From contig NZ_CP020370.1 of the NCBI RefSeq assembly GCF_002813775.1, positions 3,311,501-3,375,500 on the forward strand: DNA of 64,000 nt, read 5' to 3'. Of this stretch, positions 17,944 through 27,200 are shown in pieces (position 1 is the stretch's first letter; every line of letters begins with the position of its first letter). The notes under the pieces were generated by a model. That model did not search any database, was not told the origin of the DNA, and saw nothing but the letters and a program-made list of their open reading frames with translations. The translations under genes and the position numbers were made by a program. This DNA is from Candidatus Thiodictyon syntrophicum. GTDB taxonomy: Bacteria; Pseudomonadota; Gammaproteobacteria; Chromatiales; Chromatiaceae.

Positions 17944-18498
17944 ATGGCGGCTCCCGAGACATCCAATGGCACGCCGACCCCTGCCGAACCGCTTCACGAT
18001 GGGGGCGACGGCGTGAGCGGGCCGGTCAGCATCCCGTCGGATTTGACCGAGGCCCGGGTCAATGCCTTCGCCATCGACCGCCTGTCCCAGTCGTTCGAGG
18101 CCAGCGCCAAGCGCTGGGAACTGATCGTCTATCCCTCGCTCTTCGCCTTCATCATCCTGGCCGCCTACGGATTTTATCTGGTGTTCAGCCTGGCCAAGGA
18201 CGTCCATTACCTGGCCATCAGCGTTGATTCAAACATGACGGTGCTCGCAAGCAACATGCAATCCATCTCGGAGAACATGGGGCAGATCAGCACCAATGTC
18301 CGCAACATGTCCAACAGCGTGGATTCCATGTCCCGCGACGTGAAGACCCTGGAGCCCATGCTCGCCAGTATCGTGAACATGGACAGGTCGATGCAGGAGA
18401 TGACGCACAACACCGCCGTCATGCGCGACGACATGTCGAACATGAACCAGAACATCGGCCGCCCCATGCACTTCATGAACTCCTTCATGCCCTGGTAG
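17944..18498 (+). CDS. single-pass membrane protein with Met/Asn-rich coiled coil
   Basis: 184 residues. A polar N-terminus is followed by one membrane segment (LIVYPSLFAFIILAAYGFYL, about 60-80) and then a long region rich in Met, Asn and Ser with heptad-like spacing (SNMQSISENMGQISTNVRNM). The C-terminal part is probably an extended coiled coil outside the cytoplasmic membrane. I do not recognise a named family. The next gene begins 28 bp downstream, and an orphan ParA-like ATPase lies upstream. Confidence 0.65.
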   Translation: MAAPETSNGTPTPAEPLHDGGDGVSGPVSIPSDLTEARVNAFAIDRLSQSFEASAKRWELIVYPSLFAFIILAAYGFYLVFSLAKDVHYLAISVDSNMTVLASNMQSISENMGQISTNVRNMSNSVDSMSRDVKTLEPMLASIVNMDRSMQEMTHNTAVMRDDMSNMNQNIGRPMHFMNSFMPW

Positions 18499-18526
18499 GT
18501 TGAACGCGACGAGAGCAACGCCGCTC

Positions 18527-19447
18527 ATGACCCCCGCGGCCCCGCCGGCGGTGCGTCTCATCGTCGCCATCTCCTCGCGCGCCCTGTTCGACTTGAGCGA
18601 GTCCCATCGCGTCTTCGAGACCGCCGGCGTCGATGCCTACCGCGCCTACCAGGTCGCCCACGAGAACGACACCCTGGAACCCGGGGTGGCCTTTCCCCTG
18701 GTCCGCAAGCTGATGAACCTCAACGCCACCCTGGGCGAGCGCGGCCGGGTGGAGGTGATCCTGCTGTCGCGCAACAGCTCCGACACGGGGCTGCGGGTGT
18801 TGACCTCCGCCCACCGCCACGGGCTCGACATCACCCGTGCCGCCTTCACCGGCGGCGCCAGCCCCTACCGCTATATCGCCGCCTTCGGGGCCCACCTCTT
18901 CCTGTCCGCCGACCCCAATGACGTGCGCCTGGCGCTGAGCGCCGGCTGTGCCGCCGCCACCGTGCTGCCGGCGGCGTCCGCCGACCGCGCGGCGGACGAC
19001 GGGCAGGTGCGCATCGCCTTCGACGGCGACGCCGTACTGTTCTCCGACGATGCGGAGCGTCTCTATCGGGAGGAGGGACTGGCCGTGTTCAACGCCAGCG
19101 AGAGTGCATCCGCCTACGAGCCGCTCCCCGGCGGTCCCTTCAAGGGGCTCCTGGTCGCCATCGCGCAACTCCAGGCCCTGTTCCCCACCGACGCCTCACC
19201 GCTGCGCACCGCGCTCGTGACCGCCCGCGGCGTACCCTCCCACGAGCGTGTGGTACGGACCCTGCGCGCCTGGGACATCCGCATTGACGAGGCCCTGTTT
19301 CTAGGCGGACTCTCCAAGGCCAGCTTCCTCGCCGCCTTCGACGCCGACATCTTCTTCGACGACCAGGAGGTCCACTGCGACGAGGCCCGGCTGCATGTGG
19401 CCACCGGGCATGTGCCGCATGGGGTTGCGAATCAGTCCGCGCCGTAA
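18527..19447 (+). CDS. 5'-nucleotidase family protein (cytosolic NT5C1-like)
   Basis: 306 residues from ATG 18527; an in-frame TTG at 18500 is the alternative. The segments LIVAISSRALFDLSESHRVF, VILLSRNSSDTGLRVL, AAFGAHLFLSADPNDV and RIAFDGDAVLFSDDAE, ending in ALFLGGLSKASFLAAFDADIF (two overlapping motifs), are the conserved blocks of the PF06189-type 5'-nucleotidases, HAD-like enzymes that dephosphorylate nucleoside monophosphates. The FDGDAVLFSDD block looks like the acidic metal site. Cytoplasmic; probably co-transcribed with the membrane protein upstream. Confidence 0.75.
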   Translation: MTPAAPPAVRLIVAISSRALFDLSESHRVFETAGVDAYRAYQVAHENDTLEPGVAFPLVRKLMNLNATLGERGRVEVILLSRNSSDTGLRVLTSAHRHGLDITRAAFTGGASPYRYIAAFGAHLFLSADPNDVRLALSAGCAAATVLPAASADRAADDGQVRIAFDGDAVLFSDDAERLYREEGLAVFNASESASAYEPLPGGPFKGLLVAIAQLQALFPTDASPLRTALVTARGVPSHERVVRTLRAWDIRIDEALFLGGLSKASFLAAFDADIFFDDQEVHCDEARLHVATGHVPHGVANQSAP

Positions 19448-19462
19448 ACGTCGCGCACCGAC

Positions 19463-19585
19463 ACTGTGGGAGCGGCTTCAGCCGCGCCGGGCCGCGCCGG
19501 GAGCGCAGCCTTGGGTTGGCAGGACCGGTGGGAGCGTGGACTCAAGGAGATTCGGCGGATCGCCATGCGGGCATCCGCTCTGCGG
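19463..19585. repeat. REP-like units overlapping the 3' end of an XRE gene
   Basis: A GTGGGAGCGGCTTCAGCCGC unit (about 19468-19487) lies next to a GGCGGATCGCCATGCGGGCA unit (about 19554). The latter resembles units at 20630-20645 and 35597-35623. The convergent XRE gene on the minus strand reads into them, and its C-terminal tail (CPHGDPPN and beyond) is encoded by repeat sequence. Confidence 0.6.
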
Positions 19586-19819
19586 TGCGTCCGACGCTGT
19601 CGGCGCCATCCGCGTCAGGTCGCCAACCTCAATGCCGATGGCTGTGCATAGTTTCACCAGGACTTCGAGGGTTACGTTCTTCTCGCTACGCTCGATCTGG
19701 CCAACGTAGCTCTGGCCGATCCCGACCAGCGCCCCGAGTTCGGTTTGCGTCAGACCCGCAAGCTTGCGCGCCCGGCGCAGGTTGCGGCCGATGAGCCGTA
19801 TTTTTTCAGCGTTGTTCAT
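19478..19819 (-). CDS. XRE-family transcriptional regulator
   Basis: 113 residues; ATG preceded by AGAGAGG. A Cro/C1-type helix-turn-helix occupies residues 8-65, with LTQTELGALVGIGQSYVGQI as the HTH and ERSEKNVTLEVLVKLCTAIG after it. After about residue 72 the sequence turns low-complexity and Pro-rich and coincides with REP-like DNA, so the original C-terminus was probably shorter. It is divergent from a second XRE gene at 19937, with a dyad operator between, as in repressor/antirepressor switches. Confidence 0.8.
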   Translation of the reverse strand: MNNAEKIRLIGRNLRRARKLAGLTQTELGALVGIGQSYVGQIERSEKNVTLEVLVKLCTAIGIEVGDLTRMAPTASDAPQSGCPHGDPPNLLESTLPPVLPTQGCAPGAARRG

Positions 19820-19859
19820 GATTTAACCTCTCTGATCGCTGTGATCTCCAACCTAAGAA

Positions 19860-19895
19860 GCTCTTTCGGTGATTATTATAAAATACCAAAAGAGC
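19860..19895. promoter_or_regulatory. dyad operator and overlapping divergent promoters between two XRE genes
   Basis: GCTCTTTCGGT (19860-19870) and ACCAAAAGAGC (19885-19895) match as an inverted repeat in 10 of 11 positions around an AT-rich centre (GATTATTATAAAAT). The centre contains TATTAT and TATAAA, suitable -10 elements. The surrounding 115 bp is much richer in A/T than its neighbours. One or both XRE proteins probably bind here and autoregulate. Confidence 0.65.
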
Positions 19896-19936
19896 CTTTT
19901 CCTCATGAAATCGCCAATGGTGAAAATTGAAAACCC

Positions 19937-20503
19937 ATGTCCGAACTCAATACTACCCGTCTCCGTCTCGCCCGCGAACGGCGCGGGCTCAACCAAATCG
20001 AGCTGTCAGCCCTCCTCGGCACTGCTGCGGGACTTGCGGGGCAGTGGGAGCGCGGCAGTAAGGAGCCGTCGCTCAAGAAGCTCAAGCAACTGGCAAAAGC
20101 CCTGGAAGTCCGCATCGGCTGGTTACTCGGCGAGGGCGAGGCCGAGGGCGAAGACGAGGGCGATCCGCTCGCCGTGGTGCAGGAACAGGCGCACGGATAT
20201 ACGCGGCGACGAGCCGACAAGTACAACTCGCGTGATGCCGTGTTGTCCGACTACAAGGCCCCGGTTGGACTGCGCGATCTGGCGAGCGATGCGGTTTTGG
20301 TCCAGGCCCTCGGGATCACCGCCTGCGAGTGGACGGCGCTCGGCTCCTTCGAGTTCTCCGACGGGCTGACGAAAGAAGGCTACTGCGCGGTCATCATGAT
20401 CCTGCGAACATGCAGCGTCGATGCGCGGCGGCGGGAACTGGACAGCAAACCAGGGCGTCATGTTGCTACCCCCGCGAATTCGGCATCCAGCGTGAACCTG
20501 TGA
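19937..20503 (+). CDS. XRE-family regulator with unrecognised C-terminal domain
   Basis: 188 residues. The N-terminal HTH spans residues 5-62 (LNQIELSALLGTAAGLAGQW as recognition region, then ERGSKEPSLKKLKQLAKAL). An acidic linker (GEGEAEGEDEGD) leads to a C-terminal domain of about 100 residues (GLRDLASDAVLVQALGITAC, WTALGSFEFSDGLTKEGYCA) that I do not recognise; it may sense a ligand or partner. It is transcribed divergently from the XRE gene at 19478-19819 across a shared operator. Confidence 0.75.
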   Translation: MSELNTTRLRLARERRGLNQIELSALLGTAAGLAGQWERGSKEPSLKKLKQLAKALEVRIGWLLGEGEAEGEDEGDPLAVVQEQAHGYTRRRADKYNSRDAVLSDYKAPVGLRDLASDAVLVQALGITACEWTALGSFEFSDGLTKEGYCAVIMILRTCSVDARRRELDSKPGRHVATPANSASSVNL

Positions 20504-20604
20504 CGCCAGTGTGACGCACTCCGGTCGTTCCCGGGTCGACGATGACATCAGGAGTCATGCGGCCCGGGTAGGGCGGAGCGCTGCCGGCGGTTCCGCCGCT
20601 ATGC

Positions 20605-21201
20605 TCATAGCGCAGTCGCGGATTGCCCTGCGGGCATCCGCCCCACCATGCCTGCCCGTCGGCGGGCGCGCGCCCGCAAGGCGAACGCCAAGGCCGGCAG
20701 GGCGAGGGGCCAGGGGTTCGGCTCCGGCACCAGGCTGAGGTACAGGTTGTCCGGCGTCAGGGCGATTGGGCCGGTGTCGCCGCCAAGATCGCCGACACCC
20801 TGAAAGGTCCCCAGATCGTCCCGGCTGAGACCAAAGCCGGGGGTAAAGTCGATGCTGTCGCCGTCCTTGCTGCCGCTCAGGTCCAAGCCAACGAAGAGGT
20901 CCGGTTCGAGTGCGACATTGTCCCCGTAGAACCAGGCCCCTTGACCGGTCACATCGGCCACCGCAAAGAGGCTCCCGTCAAAACTGAAGTGAAAGTTCAG
21001 GAATTTGTCCAGTGCCAGGACGCCGCCGTCCACCGCGTGATCGGCGCCCCAAACGATGTCGACATCATCGAAGGCAAAGGCGCCTGATCCATAGGGACCC
21101 AGATTCAGTTCATAGTTCTGGACCGTGGCCCCGGCCGGGGCGGTCAGGATGACCGCCAGTACCAGGGCGGTTGGAAAGCAGTGACGTGGTAAGGGGCGCA
21201 T
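20605..21201 (-). CDS. PEP-CTERM sorted exported protein
   Basis: 198 residues. Signal peptide TALVLAVILTAPAGATV at the N-terminus. The mature part is a beta-rich domain (FAFDDVDIVWGADHAVDGGV, FLNFHFSFDGSLFAVADVTG). Near the C-terminus is VPEPNPWPLALPALAFALRA followed by RARRR, the PEP motif, membrane segment and basic tail read by an exosortase/PEP-CTERM sorting system. About 14 residues after the Arg cluster come from a repeat element, an unusual extension for this signal. The substrate-recognition domain is unknown. Confidence 0.75.
   Translation of the reverse strand: MRPLPRHCFPTALVLAVILTAPAGATVQNYELNLGPYGSGAFAFDDVDIVWGADHAVDGGVLALDKFLNFHFSFDGSLFAVADVTGQGAWFYGDNVALEPDLFVGLDLSGSKDGDSIDFTPGFGLSRDDLGTFQGVGDLGGDTGPIALTPDNLYLSLVPEPNPWPLALPALAFALRARARRRAGMVGRMPAGQSATAL
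20618..20648. repeat. GCGGAT-palindrome repeat at the 3' end of a PEP-CTERM gene
   Basis: GCGGATTGCCCTGCGGGCAT followed by CCGCCC, similar to units near 19554 and 35597. It overlaps the end of the minus-strand gene at 20605-21201 and encodes its last residues (GRMPAGQSATAL). The rest of 20504-20604 holds no clear gene. Confidence 0.6.
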
Positions 21202-21299
21202 GGGCCTGTACTCCGATTGTGTGGGCTATATGGGGTGGCGCGGCTTGCGGGCCGGTCGCCCGGGCCCGGCGGGGCCCGGGGACCTTTTCGCGAACCTCA

Positions 21300-24200
21300 T
21301 CAGAAGTTGAAGTTCGCCCGCTCGCACAGGGTCGCCGACCTGACCCCCGGTCCCTTCACCAGTGCATAAACGGTCGCCGCGCCCCCGCCGGGCCCGTCCC
21401 TGTCGAGCTTCAGATAGGCCCCGCCGGTCACGGTGTCGCACAGCAGGCGGCCGTCGGCGAGTGGGTTAGCCCCGGGGTAACCCACCACGGCGAGGACGCC
21501 GCGGAGATCCAGCCGGTCTACCCCGAGCTCGAAGTCGTTGATCACGTCGCTGTCGGGGTAATAGAGCCAGACCACGACGTCACGACCGGCACCCAGGGTG
21601 ATCACCTGACGCCCGGGTGCGGACAGGATGACATCGTCCCCGGCCCCGGCCAGGACGCTGGTATTGCTGCGCTGGGTTACGATGGTGTCGGCGCCGTTGG
21701 TCCCGGGGACGGTGGCCGCACTCGCCAGGGTCTGCTCATAGGCCCCCATATCGACGGTACCCTGCTGGGTGCGCGGGGCGGCGCCCAGGTCGGTGGTCGA
21801 CCCGGCCCCCTGGGCGGCGGCATTGCTGCCGGCATTGACCGCCGCGGATGCGGCACTGCCCAGGCGCAGATCGCCCTTGGCCGCATCGAGATAGAGCGGG
21901 TCCGCATCGCGGTTGTTGCCGCCGTCGCCCCCGGCACTCCCGTTCCAGGCCGCGCCGCCGGACCCCTTGACCAGGCTGTAACGGAAGGTCGCGTTCCCGG
22001 CCAAGACGGCGACCTCGTTCGGGCCGTCGCCCCACAGGACCGCGTTGGCAAACTCGGCCGTGCCGCCGTCCACCACCAAGGCCCCACCCGTGTCGCTGGC
22101 ATTGTTGGCCCCAAAGCTCAGATGGACGGCGGTGGCGCCGGCGCCCGTAAGGTACAGTGCCCCACCCTGGCGGGCCGCACTGCCGGCAAAGGCGCTGTCG
22201 GTAATCCGCGGCGCCCCGTCGCTCCACAGGGCGCCGCCCAAGTCGGCCCGGTTGCCGAGGAACAGCAGGTGCCCGAGTACGGGGGCACCGCCCCCGGTGT
22301 CCAGCCAGCCGCCGCCGTGCTCCCCGGCCGCGTCGCCCGCGGTGATGACGAAGCCGTCCAGCGCCGTGTAACCGTCGGCCGCCTGGGTCCGCAGCACATG
22401 GGCGCTGTTGCCCCCACGGATCTGAGCGGCAGCCTCGGCCACGCGGTTGCCATCGGCATTGGCGTCGTCCTGACGGAGGTCGCCGCTCAGCACCGTCCGG
22501 TTCAGGTACCAGTTGCGCCCGACGAGCGCGGTCTCGTCACCGGCGAAGCCGCCCCAGACCCGCACGCCGGAGGGGATGACAAAGCTGTCGGCCGGGTCGT
22601 CGGTATCAGTGCCGCCGCGCTGGTCGGGGTAGTAGACCCCCTTTGCCACCCACAGGTCGTCACCGGCGTCGGCGGTCTCCAAGGCGTCCGCCAGGCTCGC
22701 GTAGGCATTCGCCCAGTCGCTGCCGTCGCCCGTGCCGCCGACCACCGCCACGTTGACATAGAGTCGCCGCTCGCAGGCGTCGCCGACGGTATCGGCATCC
22801 GCGTCCGACTGGTTGGGATTAGCGATCAGCGGACAGTTGTCGGTGCCGTCCGCGACATCGTCGCCGTCGTCGTCCGGATCGGCGTTGTCCCCGATACCGT
22901 CATGGTCACTATCGATCTGCTCGTTCGCGTCCAGCGGGAAGGCGTCCGCGCTATCCGGCGTGCCGTCACCGTCGTCGTCCAGGTCGGCGTTATTGCCGAT
23001 CCCGTCGTGGTCGGTGTCCAGCGACTCGGCGGGGTCGAGGGGGAAGGCGTCCTGGGCGTCGGCGACGCCATCGTTGTCGTCGTCGGGGTCGCAGGCGTCG
23101 CCGAGGGCGTCCGTGTCGTGGTTCGCCTGGTCGACATTGGCGATCAGCGGACAGTTGTCGGCCACATCGGGGATCGTGTCGAAGTCGGCATCGGGGTAGG
23201 CGCCCGGGATACCACGGATCATCAGTCTGCCATGGTCCGTGGTATAGACATAGCCCCCGGCGACCGCGACCTTGTCGGCAAAGACCGCGGTGTCATCGCC
23301 GCCCACGCGTACCGGGGCGGCGGGGTTGCGGATGTCGATAATCTGCACGCCGCAGTCTCCCACGAGATAGATATAGCCGTCCAAGACCGCGATGCCCCAG
23401 GGAGACCCCAACGAGGTCTCGTAGCCGCCGATCTGCACCGGGGCGGCCGGATTGCGGACATCGACCACCTGCAGGCCGACATCCGAGTCCGATTCCCAGA
23501 CCGCGACATAGGCATAGCCCCCAGCGACCGCCACGGCATAGGCATAGCCATCGGTGTTGTAGCGCCCCACCCACACCGGAGCAGCCGGGTTGCTGACATT
23601 GATGATTTGAAGGCCGGAGCTGTCGTCAGCGACATAGGCATAACCCCCCATGATCGCGACGTCGTTAGCAGTCCCCGATGTGTTGAAGCCACCCACTCGC
23701 ACGGGAGCGGCCGGGTTGCGGACATCGATCACCTGAAGGCCAGCGTCGTAGTCTGCCACATAGGCATAGCCGCCCACGACCGCCACGTCAAAGGCATAGC
23801 CCGACGTGTTGTAGCTACCCACCAAGACCGGCGTGGCGGGGTTGCGGACATCGATCACTTGTAAGCCAGCGTCGTCGTCCGCGACGTAGGCATAGTTTCC
23901 ATCGACCGCGACGCCGGAGGCATAACCAGCGGTGTCGTAGCTCCCCACTGGAAGCGGTGCGACGGGGTTGCTGACATCAAGGATCAGCAGCCCGCCGACG
24001 CCATCCGCGATATACGCATACTTTCCAGCGATGGTAACGTCATAGGGTTCTCCTGAGCGGTCATAGCCTCCCGCGCGCACTGGGGCGGCCGTGTTGGTGA
24101 CATCAATGACCTGCAGTCCCGCGTAGACGTCTGCAACATAGGCGTAGCCACCCACCACCGCAACCGCTGAGGCGTATCCGGAGGTGTCATAGCCGCCGAC

Positions 24201-27200
24201 TCGCGCCGGGGCAGCCGGATTGGCGACATTGATGACTTGGAGGCCCGCGTCATCGTCAGCAACGTAGGCGAAACCTCCGGCAAACGCAACACCCGCCGCT
24301 TGACCGACCGTATTGTAGACACCGACCCATACCGGAGCGGCGGCATTACGGATATTGATCACCTGCAATCCGGCGGAGCCATCCGCAACATAGGCATAAT
24401 CCCCCGCGACCGCGACACCATAGGCAATTCCCGCGGTATTGTAGACGCCCACCCAGACGGGAGCAGCGGGGTTGCTGACATCGATGACCTGGAGGCCGGC
24501 AGCGTCGTCTGCCACATAGGCATAGCTGCCCACAACCGCCACGTTATGGGCAAGGCCGGCCGTGTCGTAGCGACCAATCAACACCGGCGCAGCGGGATTA
24601 CGGACATCAATGATCTGCAAGCCCGCAGACAAGCACGCAACGTAGGCATAGCCCCCAACGACTGCCACGCCGAGGGCTTCCCTCGAGGTGTAGTAGCCGC
24701 CTACCCGCACCGGCGCAGCAGGATTCCGGACATCAATGACCTGCAACCCAGACAAGCCATCGGCAACGTAGGCATAGCCCCCCGCGACTGCCACGCCCGT
24801 GGCGTTTCCCCCGGTGTCGTAAAGCCCTATCCGCATGGGGGACCCTGGGTCTCGAACGTCGAAAATGTCCAAACCCGTGCGGCCTGCGGCAGCGTAGGCA
24901 TAGTTCCCTTCCAGCGCGATCGAGTGGTAAAGACCCGAGCCCCACTGCCCAATCGTGGTCAAGGTCTTGGGGTCCTTGCAGTCCGGAATCTGGTCGCGGT
25001 CGATGTCGAGCGTGTCATGCGCCCCGGGGCACTGATCCGCGACGTCCGGAACCCCGTCGTTGTCGTCGTCGGGGTCGGCGTTGTTGCCGATGCCGTCGCC
25101 GTCGGTGTCCAGGGTTTCGGCCGGGTCTAGGGGCAGGGCATCCGCAGCGTCCGGGGTACCGTCGCCATCGTCGTCATCGTCACAGGCATTGCCAAGGCTG
25201 TCGCCATCAGTATTCAATTGCTCCGCATTGGAGATAACCGGACAATTGTCTACTGCATCGACAATGCCGTCGTTGTCGTCGTCAGGGTCGGCGTTGTTGC
25301 CGATGGCGTCGTTGTCGGTGTCGACCGACTCGGCGGGGTCGAGGGGGAAGGCGTCCTGGGCGTCGGCTACGCCATCGTTGTCGTCGTCCGGATCGGCGTT
25401 GTTGCCGATCCCATCGTTGTCCGTGTCCACTGACTCGGCCGGGTCGAGGGGGAAGGCATCCTGGGCATCGGCAACGCCGTCGTTGTCGTCGTCCGAGTCG
25501 CAGGCATCGCCCAGGGCGTCCGTGTCGTGGTTGGCTTGGTCGGGATTAGAAACGGCGGAACAGTTATCGAAGGTGTCGGGGATGCCGTCCGCGTCGGCAT
25601 CGGCATCGGCGTCGAGGTCTGGGACACCCAGGACCACCAGTCGGCCATGGGAGTCTGCGACGTAGGCATAGTCCCCCGCGACCTCAACATCGCTGCCATA
25701 ACCCTCGGTGTCATAGCCCCCCACCCGCACAGGGGCAGCGGGGTTTCTGATGTCGATGACGTGCAGACCGGCGGTGTAGTCCGCGACATAGGCATAGTTA
25801 CCCATGACCACGATGTCCCAGGCAGATCCCGCGGTATCGTAGCTGCCGACCCGCACCGGGGCTGAGGGGTTTCTGATGTCGATCACCTGCATGCCAGCGG
25901 TGGCATCCGCGATATACGCATAGCCCTCCGCAAGCGCGACGCCAAAGGCGTATCCCGCGGTGTTGTAACCCCCAACCCGCACCGGGGTGCCGGGGTTGCG
26001 GACATCAATGATTAAGAGGCCCGCGGTGTCGTCCGCGACGTAGGCATAGCCGCCAGCAACGGCGACGCCCCTGGCATACACGGTGTCGTAGCCTCCCGTC
26101 CGCACCGGGGCGGCGGGGTTACTGATGTCGATCACCTGAAGACCAGCGCTACCGTCCGCGACATAGGCATAGCTCCCTGATACCACGACACCAACAGCAT
26201 TACCCGCAGTGCGATAACCTCCCGTCCGCACCGGGGCGGCGGGGTTGCGGACGTCGATGACCTGCAGGCCCGACCAACTGTCCGCCACATAGGCATAGCC
26301 CCCCGCGATCGCAATGCCCACGGCAGACCCCGTGGTGTCGTAGCGCCCCACCCTGACCGGGGCGGTGGGGTCGCGGACGTCGATCACCTGTAGGCCGGCG
26401 CGTTCGTCCGCGAGATAGGCATAGCCCCCCGTGACGGCAATGCCCTCGGCAAACCCCGAGATACTGTAGAATCCCACGCGCACCGGGGCAGCCGGGTTGC
26501 TGATGTCGTTGATCTGCAGGCCAGTGCTGGCAGCCGCGGTATAGGCATAGCGCCCAACGACCGCGACGCCAGAAGCAAAGTCTCCGGTATCGTAGCCCCC
26601 TACCCGCACCGGGGCGGCTGGGTTACTGATGTCGATTACCTGCTGACCACCGTAACCATCCGAAACGTAGGCAAAGCCCCCGGCGACTGCGACGTCGGAG
26701 GCAGAGTCCGCAGTGTCGTAGCTTCCCACCCGCACCGGTGCGGCCGGGTTGCTGATGTCGATCACCAGTAGGCCGCCACTGCCAGCCGCGACATAGGCAT
26801 AGCTCCCCATGGTCGCGACACCGTAGTAAGAAAATTCCTGAGAGTAGTGCTGCCCTACCCGCACCGGAGCTGCGGGGTTGCTGATGGCGATAACTTGAAG
26901 GCCCGTGCTACCGTCCGCGACATAGGCATAGCCTCCCGCAACCGCAACGCCTTGGGCGTATCCGCCAGTGTTGTAGCCCCCGACCCGCGCCGGAGCGGCG
27001 GGATTGCTCAGATCAATGATCTGCAGACCGGCGTCGTAGTCCGCGACGTAGGCATAGCGTCCGGCCACGGCGACCGCATAGGCGCTCCCCACCGTGTCGT
27101 AGCCCCCAACCCGTACCGGGGTGGCGGGGTCGCTGACATCAATGATCTGTAGGCCGGAGGATCCGTCAGCGACATAGGCATAGCCCCCGATGACCGCGAC

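Noticed and set aside
19478-20503. Prophage lysis/lysogeny region
   Set aside because: Only the two XRE genes fit; no integrase, replication, structural or lysis genes flank them.
21171-23864. 897-codon plus-strand frame opposite the giant gene
   Set aside because: Its apparent repeats (GVADIDDL-like) are the reverse reading of the LVIVD repeats; no independent start signal or family.
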